Origin: Thauera aromatica_A
GTDB lineage: Bacteria; Pseudomonadota; Gammaproteobacteria; Burkholderiales; Rhodocyclaceae
NCBI RefSeq assembly: GCF_023093595.1
Contig: NZ_JALLIK010000109.1
Location: 1-64,000, forward strand
Length of the DNA: 64,000 nucleotides
Direction: 5' to 3'
The position numbers and the translations under genes were made by a program. Each line of letters starts with the position of its first letter. Positions within the stretch are counted from its first letter, which is position 1. Positions 8,522 through 17,396 of this stretch are shown piece by piece. Below the pieces are notes generated by a model. The model was not told the origin of the DNA and ran no database searches. It worked only from the letters and a program-made list of their open reading frames with translations.

Positions 8522-11257
8522 TCAACGGCGGTCACCCGGTCTTTGGCGCCTGCTCGCATGCCGCGCCCAGGACTTGCGCCCCTCCTCGGCCGCCCCCATC
8601 GCCAGCGCAAAGGGCAGCGCATACAACCAGACTTCGGCGCCGACCGGCGCGGTGCCAAACAGCCAGTTGCCCGCCGGCGTATAGACGACGACCAGGGTCA
8701 GTGCGAGCTCGGCGGCAACCCCCGCCAGCAGCAGGCGGTTCGGCGCCAGGCCGCTGCCCAGGACCGGGCGCAGCGGGTGGCGGCAGAGGAAGAGGTTCAT
8801 CACCTGCATCAGCACGATCGTGAGCAGGCAGGCGGTGGTTGCCTGCAGATAGCGCGGATCGGTCGCCGCCGGCAGTTCGCCGTAGCGCCAGCCGCCGGCG
8901 CCGAGCACGATGAAGAACACCACCATCGCCGCCACCGCCTCGAACACGCCGAGGAAGAGGTAGGCGCGCGCGACCAGCCCCCAGGACAGCAGGCGTTCGT
9001 CGCGCCGCCGCGGGGGCCGGCGCATCACCTCGGGGTCGGGCTTCTCGGCGCCGAGCGCGAGCGCGAGCGCGGGCAGCATGTCGGTGCCGAGGTCGACGGC
9101 GAGGATCTGGATGATCGTCAGCGGCAGCGGGATGCGAAACAGCACGAAGGCGAGGTAGGGCACGATCTCCGGGATGTTGGAGCTCAAGATGTAGGTCAGG
9201 AACTTGCGGATGTTGTCGAACACCGCCCGCCCCTCCTCGATCGCGTCGACGATGGTGGCGAAGTTGTCGTCGAGCAGGATCAGGTCGGCGGCCGCCTTGG
9301 CCACGTCGGTGCCGGCGATGCCCATGGCGATGCCGATGTCGGCCACCTTGAGCGCCGGCGCGTCGTTGACGCCGTCGCCGGTGACGGCGACGACCTCGCC
9401 CTTGCGCCGCAGCGCCTCGACGATGCGCATCTTCTGCTCGGCGGCGACGCGCGCGAACAGGATCTCGGGCGCGTCGAGCGCGAGCTGCAGCTGGGTGGGC
9501 GACATCCGCCGCAGTTCGTCGCCGCTGACGACGAGAGGCGCCGCGCCCTGGACCAGGCCGATCTCGCGCGCAATCGCGGCGGCCGTGTGCGGATGGTCGC
9601 CGGTGACCATCACCACGCGGATGCCGGCCGCGCTACAGCGCGCCACCGCCGCCGGCACCTGGGGCCGCGGCGGGTCTTCGAGGCCGACGAGCGCCGCCAG
9701 CACCAGCGCGCACTCGAGCGCCGCCGCGACGGGCTTCCCGGCTGCGCCGGCATCGACACCGGGCCCGTGCGCCAGCCCACGGTGGGCGAAGGCGAGCACG
9801 CGCAGGCCGGCGCCGGTCATCGCCTCCTCGGCGGCGGCAAGGCGGGTCCGCAGGGCATCGTCGAGCGCCTCCACGCCATTCCGGCCGAGCACCCCGGTGC
9901 ACAGCGGCAGCACGGTCTCGGGCGCCCCCTTGCAGTACAGCATCCGCCCGGCGGCGGTGTCGCACAGCACCGACATGCGCTTGCGGTCGCTGTCGAAGGG
10001 AATCTCGTCCACCCGGCATGCGCCCGCCGGCGCACCGCCCAGGCCGGCGCCAAAGGCGGCGAGCGCGACCTCCATCGGATCGCCGCGCGGCTCGCCGCCC
10101 GCCCTCGCCGGCGGCTCCAGGTTGTGGCACAGCGTGGCATTGGCGGCCAGCACCCGCAGCGCGCCGCTCGCATCGGCCCGCCCGCCCAGCGTGTCGGTCG
10201 CCACGCTCTCGCCGGCGACCCACAGCCGGCGCACCGCCATCCGGTTCTGCGTCAGCGTGCCGGTCTTGTCGCAGCAGATCACGGTCGCGGCGCCGAGCGC
10301 CTCGACCGCCGGCAGGTGGCGCACCAGCGCGTTGCGCCGCGCCATGCGCTGGGTGGCCAGGGCCAGCGCCAGCGTCACCGTCGGCGCCAGGCCTTCCGGC
10401 ACGTTGGCGACGATGATGCCGATGGCGAACAGCAGGTTGGCCCAGAAGGGCATGCCGAGCGCCTGGCCGACGAAGAAGAAGGCGATGCCCACGCCGCAGG
10501 CGAGCGCCGCCACCAGGCGCGACAGGCGCGCGATCTCGCGCTGCAGCGGCGAGCGCGCCTCGCCGGCGGCCTGGGTCAGGTGGGCGATGCGGCCGAACTC
10601 GGTGCGCATGCCGGTGGCGAAGACCACGGCGTGCGCCTGCCCCGACACCACGGCGGTGCCGGCAAGCAGCACGTTGCGCGCGAACGGGAGCGCCTCCTCG
10701 GCACTCGGCGCGGCGTCGTGGGCGCGCGGCAAGGACTCGCCGGTCACCGTGGCGGCGTTGACGCGCAGGCCGAAAGCCTCGATGACGCGGCAGTCGGCCG
10801 GCACCAGGTCGCCTTCGGCGAACAGCACGATGTCGCCCGGCACCAGAGCCTCGGCCGCCAGCAGGCCGACCCCGCCGTCGCGCCTCACCGTGACCTGCGG
10901 CGGCAGCAGCCGGCGCAGTGCGGCAACCGCGCGCTCGGCCTTGTACTCCTGCCAGAACGAGAACAAGCCGTTGATCAGGATGACGCCGACGATGGCGACG
11001 CCGAGCCGGCCCATGCCCTCGCCCGGCTGGAAGTGCGCAGCGACGAAGGCGAGCGCTGCCGCAACCCACAACACCAGCGCGAAGAAATGAGTGAATTCGC
11101 GTGCGAAGCGCAGCAGCAGGTGCTCGCCACCGACCTTCTCGACCCGGTTCGGGCCGTATTCGGCGAGCCGGCGCGCAGCCTCCGCCGCCGTGAGCCCGTC
11201 CGCGGTGCTGTTCAGGCTGCGCAGCGCCTGATCGACAGAAAGGCTCTGGATGCGCAT
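8522..11257 (-). CDS. P2-type cation-transporting ATPase
   Basis: 911-residue ion pump starting at ATG 11257. It has the N-terminal cation-ATPase domain (about 1-70), actuator motif TVTGESLP, phosphorylation site CCDKTGTLTQNRM (Asp330), nucleotide-binding KGAPE, hinge VTGDGVNDAPALKVADIG and a C-terminal six-helix region. The fourth-helix motif reads IIVANVPEGLAPTVTLALAL. NVPEGL is typical of the Na,K-ATPase side of the family (P2C/P2D), while bacterial Ca2+ and Mg2+ pumps usually differ there. The ion is therefore not settled; Na+/K+ or Ca2+ are the leading options. It stands alone between hyi and ppa. Confidence 0.88.
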   Translation of the reverse strand: MRIQSLSVDQALRSLNSTADGLTAAEAARRLAEYGPNRVEKVGGEHLLLRFAREFTHFFALVLWVAAALAFVAAHFQPGEGMGRLGVAIVGVILINGLFSFWQEYKAERAVAALRRLLPPQVTVRRDGGVGLLAAEALVPGDIVLFAEGDLVPADCRVIEAFGLRVNAATVTGESLPRAHDAAPSAEEALPFARNVLLAGTAVVSGQAHAVVFATGMRTEFGRIAHLTQAAGEARSPLQREIARLSRLVAALACGVGIAFFFVGQALGMPFWANLLFAIGIIVANVPEGLAPTVTLALALATQRMARRNALVRHLPAVEALGAATVICCDKTGTLTQNRMAVRRLWVAGESVATDTLGGRADASGALRVLAANATLCHNLEPPARAGGEPRGDPMEVALAAFGAGLGGAPAGACRVDEIPFDSDRKRMSVLCDTAAGRMLYCKGAPETVLPLCTGVLGRNGVEALDDALRTRLAAAEEAMTGAGLRVLAFAHRGLAHGPGVDAGAAGKPVAAALECALVLAALVGLEDPPRPQVPAAVARCSAAGIRVVMVTGDHPHTAAAIAREIGLVQGAAPLVVSGDELRRMSPTQLQLALDAPEILFARVAAEQKMRIVEALRRKGEVVAVTGDGVNDAPALKVADIGIAMGIAGTDVAKAAADLILLDDNFATIVDAIEEGRAVFDNIRKFLTYILSSNIPEIVPYLAFVLFRIPLPLTIIQILAVDLGTDMLPALALALGAEKPDPEVMRRPPRRRDERLLSWGLVARAYLFLGVFEAVAAMVVFFIVLGAGGWRYGELPAATDPRYLQATTACLLTIVLMQVMNLFLCRHPLRPVLGSGLAPNRLLLAGVAAELALTLVVVYTPAGNWLFGTAPVGAEVWLYALPFALAMGAAEEGRKSWARHASRRQRPGDRR

Positions 11258-11386
11258 GGGGCACACGCCTCGCCGGGGCCGATGCCGGGTGCGGGACGCA
11301 GCGCGCGGCTCGCGCCGGCCCACCCGCTGGTCATCACTTTAGGCCGATCCGGGCGGCGGAGGCAGGCCCCCATCACCGCTGAGGGC

Positions 11387-11413
11387 AAAAAAACCGCAGC
11401 GGGCGCTGCGGTT
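11387..11413 (-). terminator. Rho-independent terminator of ppa
   Basis: On the minus strand AACCGCAGC, loop GCCC and GCTGCGGTT form a perfect 9-bp stem followed by a run of T (RNA: U). It lies 50 bases beyond the ppa stop codon. Confidence 0.9.
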
Positions 11414-11462
11414 CGGGGATGGAACGCGGCGCCCGGACCGGGCGCCGTCCAGTCCGGGCAGG

Positions 11463-11990
11463 TTACTTCCTGGCGGCGGCGAGACCGTCGAGGATCTCCT
11501 GGCGGGCGTCGTCGACCGTGCCCCAGCCCAGCACCTTGACCCACTTGCCGGGCTCGAGGTCCTTGTAATGCTCGAAGAAGTGCACCGTCTGCTTCATCAG
11601 CAGCTCAGGGAGATCATCGGTAGTCTGCACCTTGTCGTACAGCGGGGTCAGCTTGGACACCGGCACGGCGACGACCTTGGCGTCGACGCCGCCATCGTCT
11701 TCCATCTTCAGCACGCCGACCGGGCGGCAGCGGATGACCACGCCGGGGGCGAGCGGGAAGGGCGTGACCACCAGCACATCCACCGGGTCGCCGTCGCCGG
11801 CGATGGTGTGCGGCACGTAGCCGTAGTTCAGCGGGTAACGCATCGAGGTGCCCATGAAGCGGTCGACGAACACCGCGCCGCTGTCCTTGTCCACTTCGAA
11901 CTTGATCGGATCGCCCTGCGCGGAGATCTCGATGATGACGTTGATGTCGTTCGGCACGTCCTTGCCGGCGCTGACCAGATCGAAACCCAT
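11463..11990 (-). CDS. ppa: Inorganic pyrophosphatase (family I)
   Basis: 175-residue cytosolic hexameric-type enzyme that hydrolyses pyrophosphate and drives biosynthetic reactions. The start at ATG 11990 follows GGGAGGGC. Family motifs: IEISAQGDPIKFEVDKDSGA, MRYPLNYGYVPHT and the metal-binding DGDPVDVLV. Length is normal. It follows copZ on the same strand after about 170 bases but has its own leader, so it is probably a separate unit. Confidence 0.96.
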   Translation of the reverse strand: MGFDLVSAGKDVPNDINVIIEISAQGDPIKFEVDKDSGAVFVDRFMGTSMRYPLNYGYVPHTIAGDGDPVDVLVVTPFPLAPGVVIRCRPVGVLKMEDDGGVDAKVVAVPVSKLTPLYDKVQTTDDLPELLMKQTVHFFEHYKDLEPGKWVKVLGWGTVDDARQEILDGLAAARK

Positions 11991-12157
11991 GATGCCCTCC
12001 CGTGGAAAAAGTGCGCGGATTATAGGGGGAAAATACCTCCTTTTGCACTGCATCATCCGCTCTTCGGACGGCATTCATGGCGGTCAATCGGTCACCGCAA
12101 CCGTCCCGCCCCGGCGCGCCGGCGCGGGACGGGGCGCGCCTCCCCGCCCTGCCGGAG

Positions 12158-12370
12158 TCAGCTTGCCGGCGCGTCGAAACCGGCATTCTCGACTGCCGCG
12201 CGCAGCGCCTCGAGCGACACTATGGCGGGATCGTAGCGCACCGTCGCGGATGCGTTTTCGAGCGAAACCTGCGCCTCGGCCACCCCGGACAGCGCCTTCA
12301 GCACGCCGGTCACGTTCTTCACGCAGCCGCCGCAGCTCATGCCTTCGACCTTGATCGTCACTTCGTCCAT
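12158..12370 (-). CDS. copZ: Copper chaperone, CopZ-like
   Basis: 70-residue heavy-metal-associated domain with the metal site GMSCGGCVKNV and the C-terminal GFDAPAS. It would bind Cu(I) in the cytosol and hand it to the ATPase encoded 73 bases upstream on the same strand. Copper is inferred from the neighbour; the fold alone also serves other soft metals. Confidence 0.9.
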   Translation of the reverse strand: MDEVTIKVEGMSCGGCVKNVTGVLKALSGVAEAQVSLENASATVRYDPAIVSLEALRAAVENAGFDAPAS

Positions 12371-12442
12371 CGCCTTTCTCCTTGGTTGAAAATTCCGCTC
12401 ACTGACTCCCTCTCCCCTGCTCCGCTCGCCCCCCCGTTCCGC

Positions 12443-14788
12443 TCAGCGTCCCGCCCGCCAGCGCCGCAGCAGCAGGGAGTTGCTCACCACCGACACCGAG
12501 CTCATCGCCATCGCGGCCCCGGCGATCACCGGGTTGAGCAACCCGGCCGCCGCCAGCGGAATGCCCAGAGCGTTATAGACGAAAGCGAAGAACAGGTTCT
12601 GGCGGATCTTGGACAGCGTGGCACGCGACAAATCGATGGCGTCGGCCACACCGTGCAGGCTGTTGCGCACCAGGGTGATGTCGGCGGCCTCGACCGCGAC
12701 GTCGGCACCGACGCCGATCGCAAACGACACGTCGGCCGCGGCCAGCGCCGGCGCATCGTTGATGCCGTCGCCGGCCATCCCGACCCGCAGCGGTGCCCGG
12801 CCCGATCCGGCACCGCCCGCCGTGCGGCCCGAGCGGAGCCCATTCCCGGCGCCCTCTCCGGTTTCGTTCCCCATTCCCGCGTCCAGCACCTGACCGCCGC
12901 GCAGCGCATCCACCGCCGCCGCCTTGTCCCCCGGCAGCACCCCGGCACGCCATTCAGCGATGCCGGTCTGGGCGGCGATCGCCGCGGCGGTGGCCGGATG
13001 ATCCCCGGTCAGCATCACCACCCGCACCCCCTTCGCCTGCAGGCGCGCCACCGCCGCGGCGGAGTCCGCGCGCACGCGGTCGGCCACGCCGAGCAGGCCG
13101 GCGAAGACCCCATCGACCGCGACCGCGACCAGGGTCCGGCCGTCGGCGGCCAGTGCCTCGCAGGCACCGTCGGGCAGGGCCACTCCGCGCCCGGCGAGAA
13201 AGCGCGGCGCGCCCAGCAGCACGGCACGGGATACGCCGGCCACCTCGACCCGGCCTTCGATCCCCATGCCGCCCACCGCACGCACCGCCTCCGCAGCGGG
13301 CAGGGCCGCAGCTTCGGCCTTCGCCGCCGCCACCACCGCAGCGGCGATCGGATGGGCGCTGCCCTGTTCGAGCGCCGCCGCCACACCGAGCAGGCGCGTG
13401 CGCGTCCACCCCGCGGCCGGCTCCACGTCGCTGAGCGCAGGCTGGCCTTCGGTCAGGGTGCCGGTCTTGTCCACCGCGAGCACGGCGATGCGCTCGGCCA
13501 GTTCCAGCGCCTCGGCGTTCTTCACCAGCATCCCGGCGCGCGCGCCCTGGCCGGTGCCGACCATGATCGCGGTCGGCGTGGCCAGGCCGAGCGCGCACGG
13601 GCAGGCGATCACCAGCACCGCCACGGCATTGATCAGGGCCTGCTGGAAATCGCCACCGGCGGCATACCAGGCGGCGAAAGTGAGCAGTGCAATCCCCACC
13701 ACCACCGGCACGAACACCGCCGAGATGCGGTCGGCGAGGCGCTGCACCGGCGCTTTCGAGCCCTGGGCCTGCTCGACTAGGCGGATGATGCCAGCGAGCA
13801 GGGTGTGCGCGCCGACCCCGGTGGCGCGGCAGCGCAGCAGGCCGTTACCGTTGATCGTGGCGGCAAATACAGGGTCACCGCCACGCTTGTCGATCGGCAG
13901 GCTCTCGCCGGTGAGCATCGCTTCGCTGACCGCCGATTCGCCATGCTCGACGACGCCGTCGACCGGCACCGCATCCCCCGGGCGCAGCACGAAGGCGTCG
14001 CCCGGGCGCAGGGATTCGACCGGAACCTCGACCACTTCGCCGTCGCGCTCGATGCGCGCCATCTTCGGCTGCAGCCGCAGCAGGGCGTCGAGCGCCGCGG
14101 TGGTGCGCGCCTTGGCACGCGCCTCGAGCAGCTTGCCCAACAGCACGAGGGTGATGATCATCGCCGAGGCCTCGAAATAGACGTGCAGATCATGGCGCCC
14201 GGCAAGCGTCACGAACACGCTGTAGGCGTAGGCTGCGCTGGTGCCGAGCACGACCAGCACATCCATGTTCGCCCCCCCGCCCTTCACTGCCGCCCACCCC
14301 CCGCGGTAGAAGCGCGCCCCGATCCAGAACTGCACCGGCGTCGCGAGCAGCAGCTGCAGCCCACGCGGGACGAAGTCGTGGTGGATCTCGCCCCCCGGCC
14401 ACAAACCGAACATCGCCGGCATCTGCGCCGCCAGGGGCAGGGTGAGCAGCGCAGCGATCCAGAAATGCCTGAACTCGGCGCGCCACGCGGCATGCTGGCG
14501 GGCGCGCTCGGCCTCGCGTTCGAGCCGGCGGGCATCGCTGGCGCCGAAGCCGGCGCCGGCGACCGCGGCGATCGCCTGCTCCAGGCTCAGGGCACCGGGA
14601 GCGAAGTGCAGGGTGGCGCGCTCGGTAGCGAGGTTGACCGTGGCCCGCACCCCGGGCAGGCGATTGAGCACTTTCTCCAGCCGGCTCGAGCAAGCGGCGC
14701 AGGTCATGCCGGTGACGGCCAGTTCCAGGGTGTCGCCGGCGGGCGCCGGAGTGGCGTGCGACGGCAGGTTCAGCGTGGCGTGCGGCAT
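12443..14788 (-). CDS. copA: Copper-exporting P1B-type ATPase
   Basis: 781-residue inner-membrane pump for Cu(I). One N-terminal metal-binding domain carries GMTCAACSSRLEKV. The membrane Cys-Pro-Cys is in ACPCALGLATPTA. The phosphorylation site is DKTGTLTEG (Asp440), the nucleotide site includes HPIAAA, and the hinge is GDGINDAPALAAADVSFAIG. Between the conserved GDKAAAVDAL and the GDGIND hinge there is an extra Gly/Arg-rich segment of roughly 35 residues (about 630-665) that ordinary CopA proteins lack. The gene is divergent from a MerR-family regulator across a mer-like operator, and copZ follows downstream. Confidence 0.94.
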   Translation of the reverse strand: MPHATLNLPSHATPAPAGDTLELAVTGMTCAACSSRLEKVLNRLPGVRATVNLATERATLHFAPGALSLEQAIAAVAGAGFGASDARRLEREAERARQHAAWRAEFRHFWIAALLTLPLAAQMPAMFGLWPGGEIHHDFVPRGLQLLLATPVQFWIGARFYRGGWAAVKGGGANMDVLVVLGTSAAYAYSVFVTLAGRHDLHVYFEASAMIITLVLLGKLLEARAKARTTAALDALLRLQPKMARIERDGEVVEVPVESLRPGDAFVLRPGDAVPVDGVVEHGESAVSEAMLTGESLPIDKRGGDPVFAATINGNGLLRCRATGVGAHTLLAGIIRLVEQAQGSKAPVQRLADRISAVFVPVVVGIALLTFAAWYAAGGDFQQALINAVAVLVIACPCALGLATPTAIMVGTGQGARAGMLVKNAEALELAERIAVLAVDKTGTLTEGQPALSDVEPAAGWTRTRLLGVAAALEQGSAHPIAAAVVAAAKAEAAALPAAEAVRAVGGMGIEGRVEVAGVSRAVLLGAPRFLAGRGVALPDGACEALAADGRTLVAVAVDGVFAGLLGVADRVRADSAAAVARLQAKGVRVVMLTGDHPATAAAIAAQTGIAEWRAGVLPGDKAAAVDALRGGQVLDAGMGNETGEGAGNGLRSGRTAGGAGSGRAPLRVGMAGDGINDAPALAAADVSFAIGVGADVAVEAADITLVRNSLHGVADAIDLSRATLSKIRQNLFFAFVYNALGIPLAAAGLLNPVIAGAAMAMSSVSVVSNSLLLRRWRAGR

Positions 14789-14823
14789 GGCGGCCCCTCT
14801 TGCGCGGACGAACGATGACGCGC

Positions 14824-14855
14824 AGTGTAAACCCCGTACCGAAGTACGGAGTCAA
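14824..14855 (-). promoter_or_regulatory. MerR-family operator and promoter of copA
   Basis: On the minus strand TTGACT (14855-14850) is followed by the dyad CCGTACTTCGGTACGG (14849-14834) and then TACACT (14829-14824). The spacer is 20 bp to TACACT, or 19 bp if TTACAC is taken as -10. This overlong spacer with a dyad inside is the hallmark of MerR-type activation. The core is almost the same as the classical mercury-resistance operator. The -35 lies just ahead of the regulator's ATG at 14861, so binding here would probably also affect the regulator gene. Confidence 0.88.
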
Positions 14856-14860
14856 CATCC

Positions 14861-15286
14861 ATGGACCCCAATGCCGCACAGACGTTCACCATCGGCCTCC
14901 TGGCGCGGGCCGCCGGAGTCGGCGTCGAGACCGTCCGCTACTATCAGCGCCGCGGCCTGCTCGCCGAACCGGCCCCCGGCCGCGGCGCCTATCGGACCTA
15001 CGGCGCCGCCGAGCTTGCCCGCCTGCGGGCGATCCGCCGCGCTCAGCAGCTCGGTTTTTCGCTCGAGGAAATCGACGGCCTGCTGGCACTCAACGCCGAC
15101 ACCGACCGCGAGCGCGCCCGCGCCGCCGCCCAGGCCAAGATCGAGCTGATCGAAGCCCGCATCCGCCAGTTGCAGGACATGCGCGACGCCCTGGCCGAAC
15201 TGGTGCACTGCTGCCGCCACAGCGATGCCGCCACGCCGTGCCCGATCCTGCGCGCGCTGGCGGGGGAAGCGGCCGCGCCGGATTGA
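14861..15286 (+). CDS. MerR-family metal-responsive regulator
   Basis: 141 residues. The N-terminal winged helix-turn-helix reads FTIGLLARAAGVGVETVRYY and AYRTYGAAELARLRAIRRAQ, then a long dimerisation helix and the metal loop LVHCCRHSDAATPCPILRAL. The Cys-x8-Cys spacing in the loop matches MerR/PbrR rather than the x7 spacing of CueR. The third Cys that MerR uses on the dimerisation helix is replaced by Asp (NADTDRE). Divergence from copA argues for copper sensing, but the protein and its operator are both mer/pbr-like. The metal is therefore open. Confidence 0.9.
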   Translation: MDPNAAQTFTIGLLARAAGVGVETVRYYQRRGLLAEPAPGRGAYRTYGAAELARLRAIRRAQQLGFSLEEIDGLLALNADTDRERARAAAQAKIELIEARIRQLQDMRDALAELVHCCRHSDAATPCPILRALAGEAAAPD

Positions 15287-15324
15287 CCGCGCCGGTTCGC
15301 CCGCACCGGCACAGGAGCGCCCGC

Positions 15325-16494
15325 TCAAGGCATGATTTCGACGTATTCGTAGACTTCGCAGCCGGTGATCTGCCTTCTCACCGGCAGCGTGGCGCGGGCG
15401 AACCAGGCGTGCGGGTCATGCCGGTCGATCTCGCGGCCGATGAACTTCAGCAGGTCGCAGATCGGTTCGACGACGTTGGCGCGGTAGCGCGCATCTTCCT
15501 TCACGTAGCCCAGCCAGAGGTTCTTCATGCAGTTGCGCCGGCACCACGAGAAGGCCTCGCAGCTTTCGCAGGGCATCGCCGGCGTGGGTTGCAGCGGACT
15601 TTTCTTCAGCCAGTTGCGGCGAACGTCGCCCATCTGCATCTGTGGCACATACATCATGTCCGGACAGGGATAGATCTGGCCGTTGGGCATCACGTTGAGC
15701 AGATGCGTCGACACGCGACACTGGGTGAGGCCGGCGTAGAGCTCCTGCGCGCGCGTCGGCAGGACCTTGTTGCGCACGATGCCCATCAGCGGAATCAGCG
15801 GATAAAGGGTGTCGCTGCAGGCGAAGAATTTCTCGATCAGCGGCACCAGCACCGCCTTGCGCTTTTCGACCGCATCGCCGGCGTACATTTCGTCGGCGAC
15901 GAACTGCCAGTAGAGATAGTCGAAGGCGCCCGCGCTGGAGACCAGTTCGTCGAGCTCCTCGAAGGTGGTGTCCGGGTTGCCCCAGGTAACGCGCGCGGTG
16001 ACGCTGCCGCCGATCCTGTCGCGCACCTGGCGCAGGTTCTTCAGCACCTGGCGGTAAATGCCGCGCCCTCGGTAGCCGTCGGTGGTCGCCTCGCCGCCGT
16101 CGATGGAGACGAGGATGTTGGACAGCCGTGCCAGCGCCCACTCGGGGACGTCGTCGAGCAGGGTGCCATTGGTCTGCAGCTGGTAGCGGAAGTGCGGAAA
16201 ACGCTGCATGACCTCGAGCATCATCGGCAGGTTCAGCGTCGGCTCGCCGCCGTAGAAGGTGACATACACCTCCTTGCCGCGCAGATGGGTGTCGACGAAG
16301 GCGGCGAGCTCATCCACGCTATATTCGACATGGGTCTGCGAGCCGAGGACTTCGCCGACCCCGAGCGAACAGTAGGTGCACTTGAGGTTGCACTTGAGCG
16401 TGGTCAGCAGCTGGAGTTCGACGCGGCCGCCGACGATGGGGTCACAGTCGGAATGAGGAGCCGTACTGGCGGGGGAAAGCTGAACCTGATCCAT
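15325..16494 (-). CDS. Radical SAM/SPASM-domain protein, probable peptide- or protein-modifying enzyme
   Basis: 389 residues. The radical SAM cluster motif is CNLKCTYC (Cys35, Cys39, Cys42), followed by VTFYGGEPTLN (the GGE motif) and QTNGTLLDD. The C-terminal half carries many Cys, including YPCPDMM and CESCEAFSWCRRNC, as in SPASM domains that hold extra 4Fe-4S clusters. Relatives modify ribosomal peptides or act as sulfatase-maturing enzymes. No sulfatase or small precursor gene is visible beside it, and the flanking gaps (38 and 107 bases) are too small for an obvious one. Substrate unknown. Confidence 0.85.
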   Translation of the reverse strand: MDQVQLSPASTAPHSDCDPIVGGRVELQLLTTLKCNLKCTYCSLGVGEVLGSQTHVEYSVDELAAFVDTHLRGKEVYVTFYGGEPTLNLPMMLEVMQRFPHFRYQLQTNGTLLDDVPEWALARLSNILVSIDGGEATTDGYRGRGIYRQVLKNLRQVRDRIGGSVTARVTWGNPDTTFEELDELVSSAGAFDYLYWQFVADEMYAGDAVEKRKAVLVPLIEKFFACSDTLYPLIPLMGIVRNKVLPTRAQELYAGLTQCRVSTHLLNVMPNGQIYPCPDMMYVPQMQMGDVRRNWLKKSPLQPTPAMPCESCEAFSWCRRNCMKNLWLGYVKEDARYRANVVEPICDLLKFIGREIDRHDPHAWFARATLPVRRQITGCEVYEYVEIMP

Positions 16495-16601
16495 GTCGTT
16501 CGATTGCTGCGCAACGGTTGCGGGTCGCGGAGTTTACCCCGTGCCGCACGGGGTGGGAACGGTGGTGCGCGCGGTAGAACACAGGGGGTCGCGGCCCCGA
16601 T

Positions 16602-17309
16602 TCACAGGCAGACCACCCCGCGCCACAGTTCGCCGCCGAGCGTGGGCGCATGGTAGAGACCGAACAGGCCGAAGCCGAGCACGAGCAGGCCGGACACCAG
16701 CCGCACCCTGCGGTCGCGACTGAAGGCGCGGAAACGCTGGAACAACAGGCCCGCCAGCAGCAGGTTGGGAAGGGTGCCAAGGCCGAACGCCAGCATCAGC
16801 CCGGCGCCACGTATCCCCGAGCCGGTGACCAGCGCGGTGGCGAGGATCGAATAGGTCAGCCCGCAGGGAATGAAGCCCCACAACACCCCGAGCGGCAGGG
16901 CCTGCCGCACCGAACGCGCCGGCACGAAACGGCGGGTGGCAGGCTGGATGCGCCGCCACAACACGTGCCCGGCCCGCTCGATCGGCGCCAGCAAGCGGGT
17001 GAAGCCGATGAGGTAAAGCCCGAGCGCGGCCAGCATCAGGTTCGCCAGCACGTACAGCGCCAGCTGCACCGGCAAGATGCCGTCATAGACCATGCCGATC
17101 GAGCCGAGCGCGCCGGCCAGCGCGCCGAGCGCCGCATACGTGGCGACACGACCGAGGTTATAGGCCAGGTGCAAGGGCCATTGCGCCCCACTGTCCGGCG
17201 TCCGCACCTGCAAGGTGAGGGCGCCGACGATGCCGCCGCACATCGACACGCAGTGCGTGCCGCCGAGCAGACCGATCAGGAAGACGGCGAAATAACCGGT
17301 TTCGGGCAT
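16602..17309 (-). CDS. TauE/SafE-like membrane protein of the cbb3/Fnr neighbourhood (COG2836 type)
   Basis: 235 residues with about six membrane helices. The N-terminus IGLLGGTHCVSMCGGIVGAL is the family signature, with two Cys and a His that suggest metal handling. Genes of this type commonly sit beside ccoI, ccoS, hemN and fnr and are thought to aid copper delivery for cbb3 oxidase. Here it follows hemN on the same strand after about 90 bases. The copper role is inferred from context and family habit. Confidence 0.85.
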   Translation of the reverse strand: MPETGYFAVFLIGLLGGTHCVSMCGGIVGALTLQVRTPDSGAQWPLHLAYNLGRVATYAALGALAGALGSIGMVYDGILPVQLALYVLANLMLAALGLYLIGFTRLLAPIERAGHVLWRRIQPATRRFVPARSVRQALPLGVLWGFIPCGLTYSILATALVTGSGIRGAGLMLAFGLGTLPNLLLAGLLFQRFRAFSRDRRVRLVSGLLVLGFGLFGLYHAPTLGGELWRGVVCL

Positions 17310-17396
17310 GGGAGATTCGAGGGCGGAAATAGCCGAGCCGGCATTTTACGCCGCAGCGCAGCACCGTGCCCGCCCCGATCGTGCCGCCAGACCGGC

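Noticed and set aside
7595..11539. A reading frame of 1314 codons on the plus strand
   Set aside because: It runs through hyi in another frame and then antisense to the P-type ATPase and ppa. Composition is Arg/Ala/Gly-rich without domains, as expected for shadow frames in GC-rich DNA.
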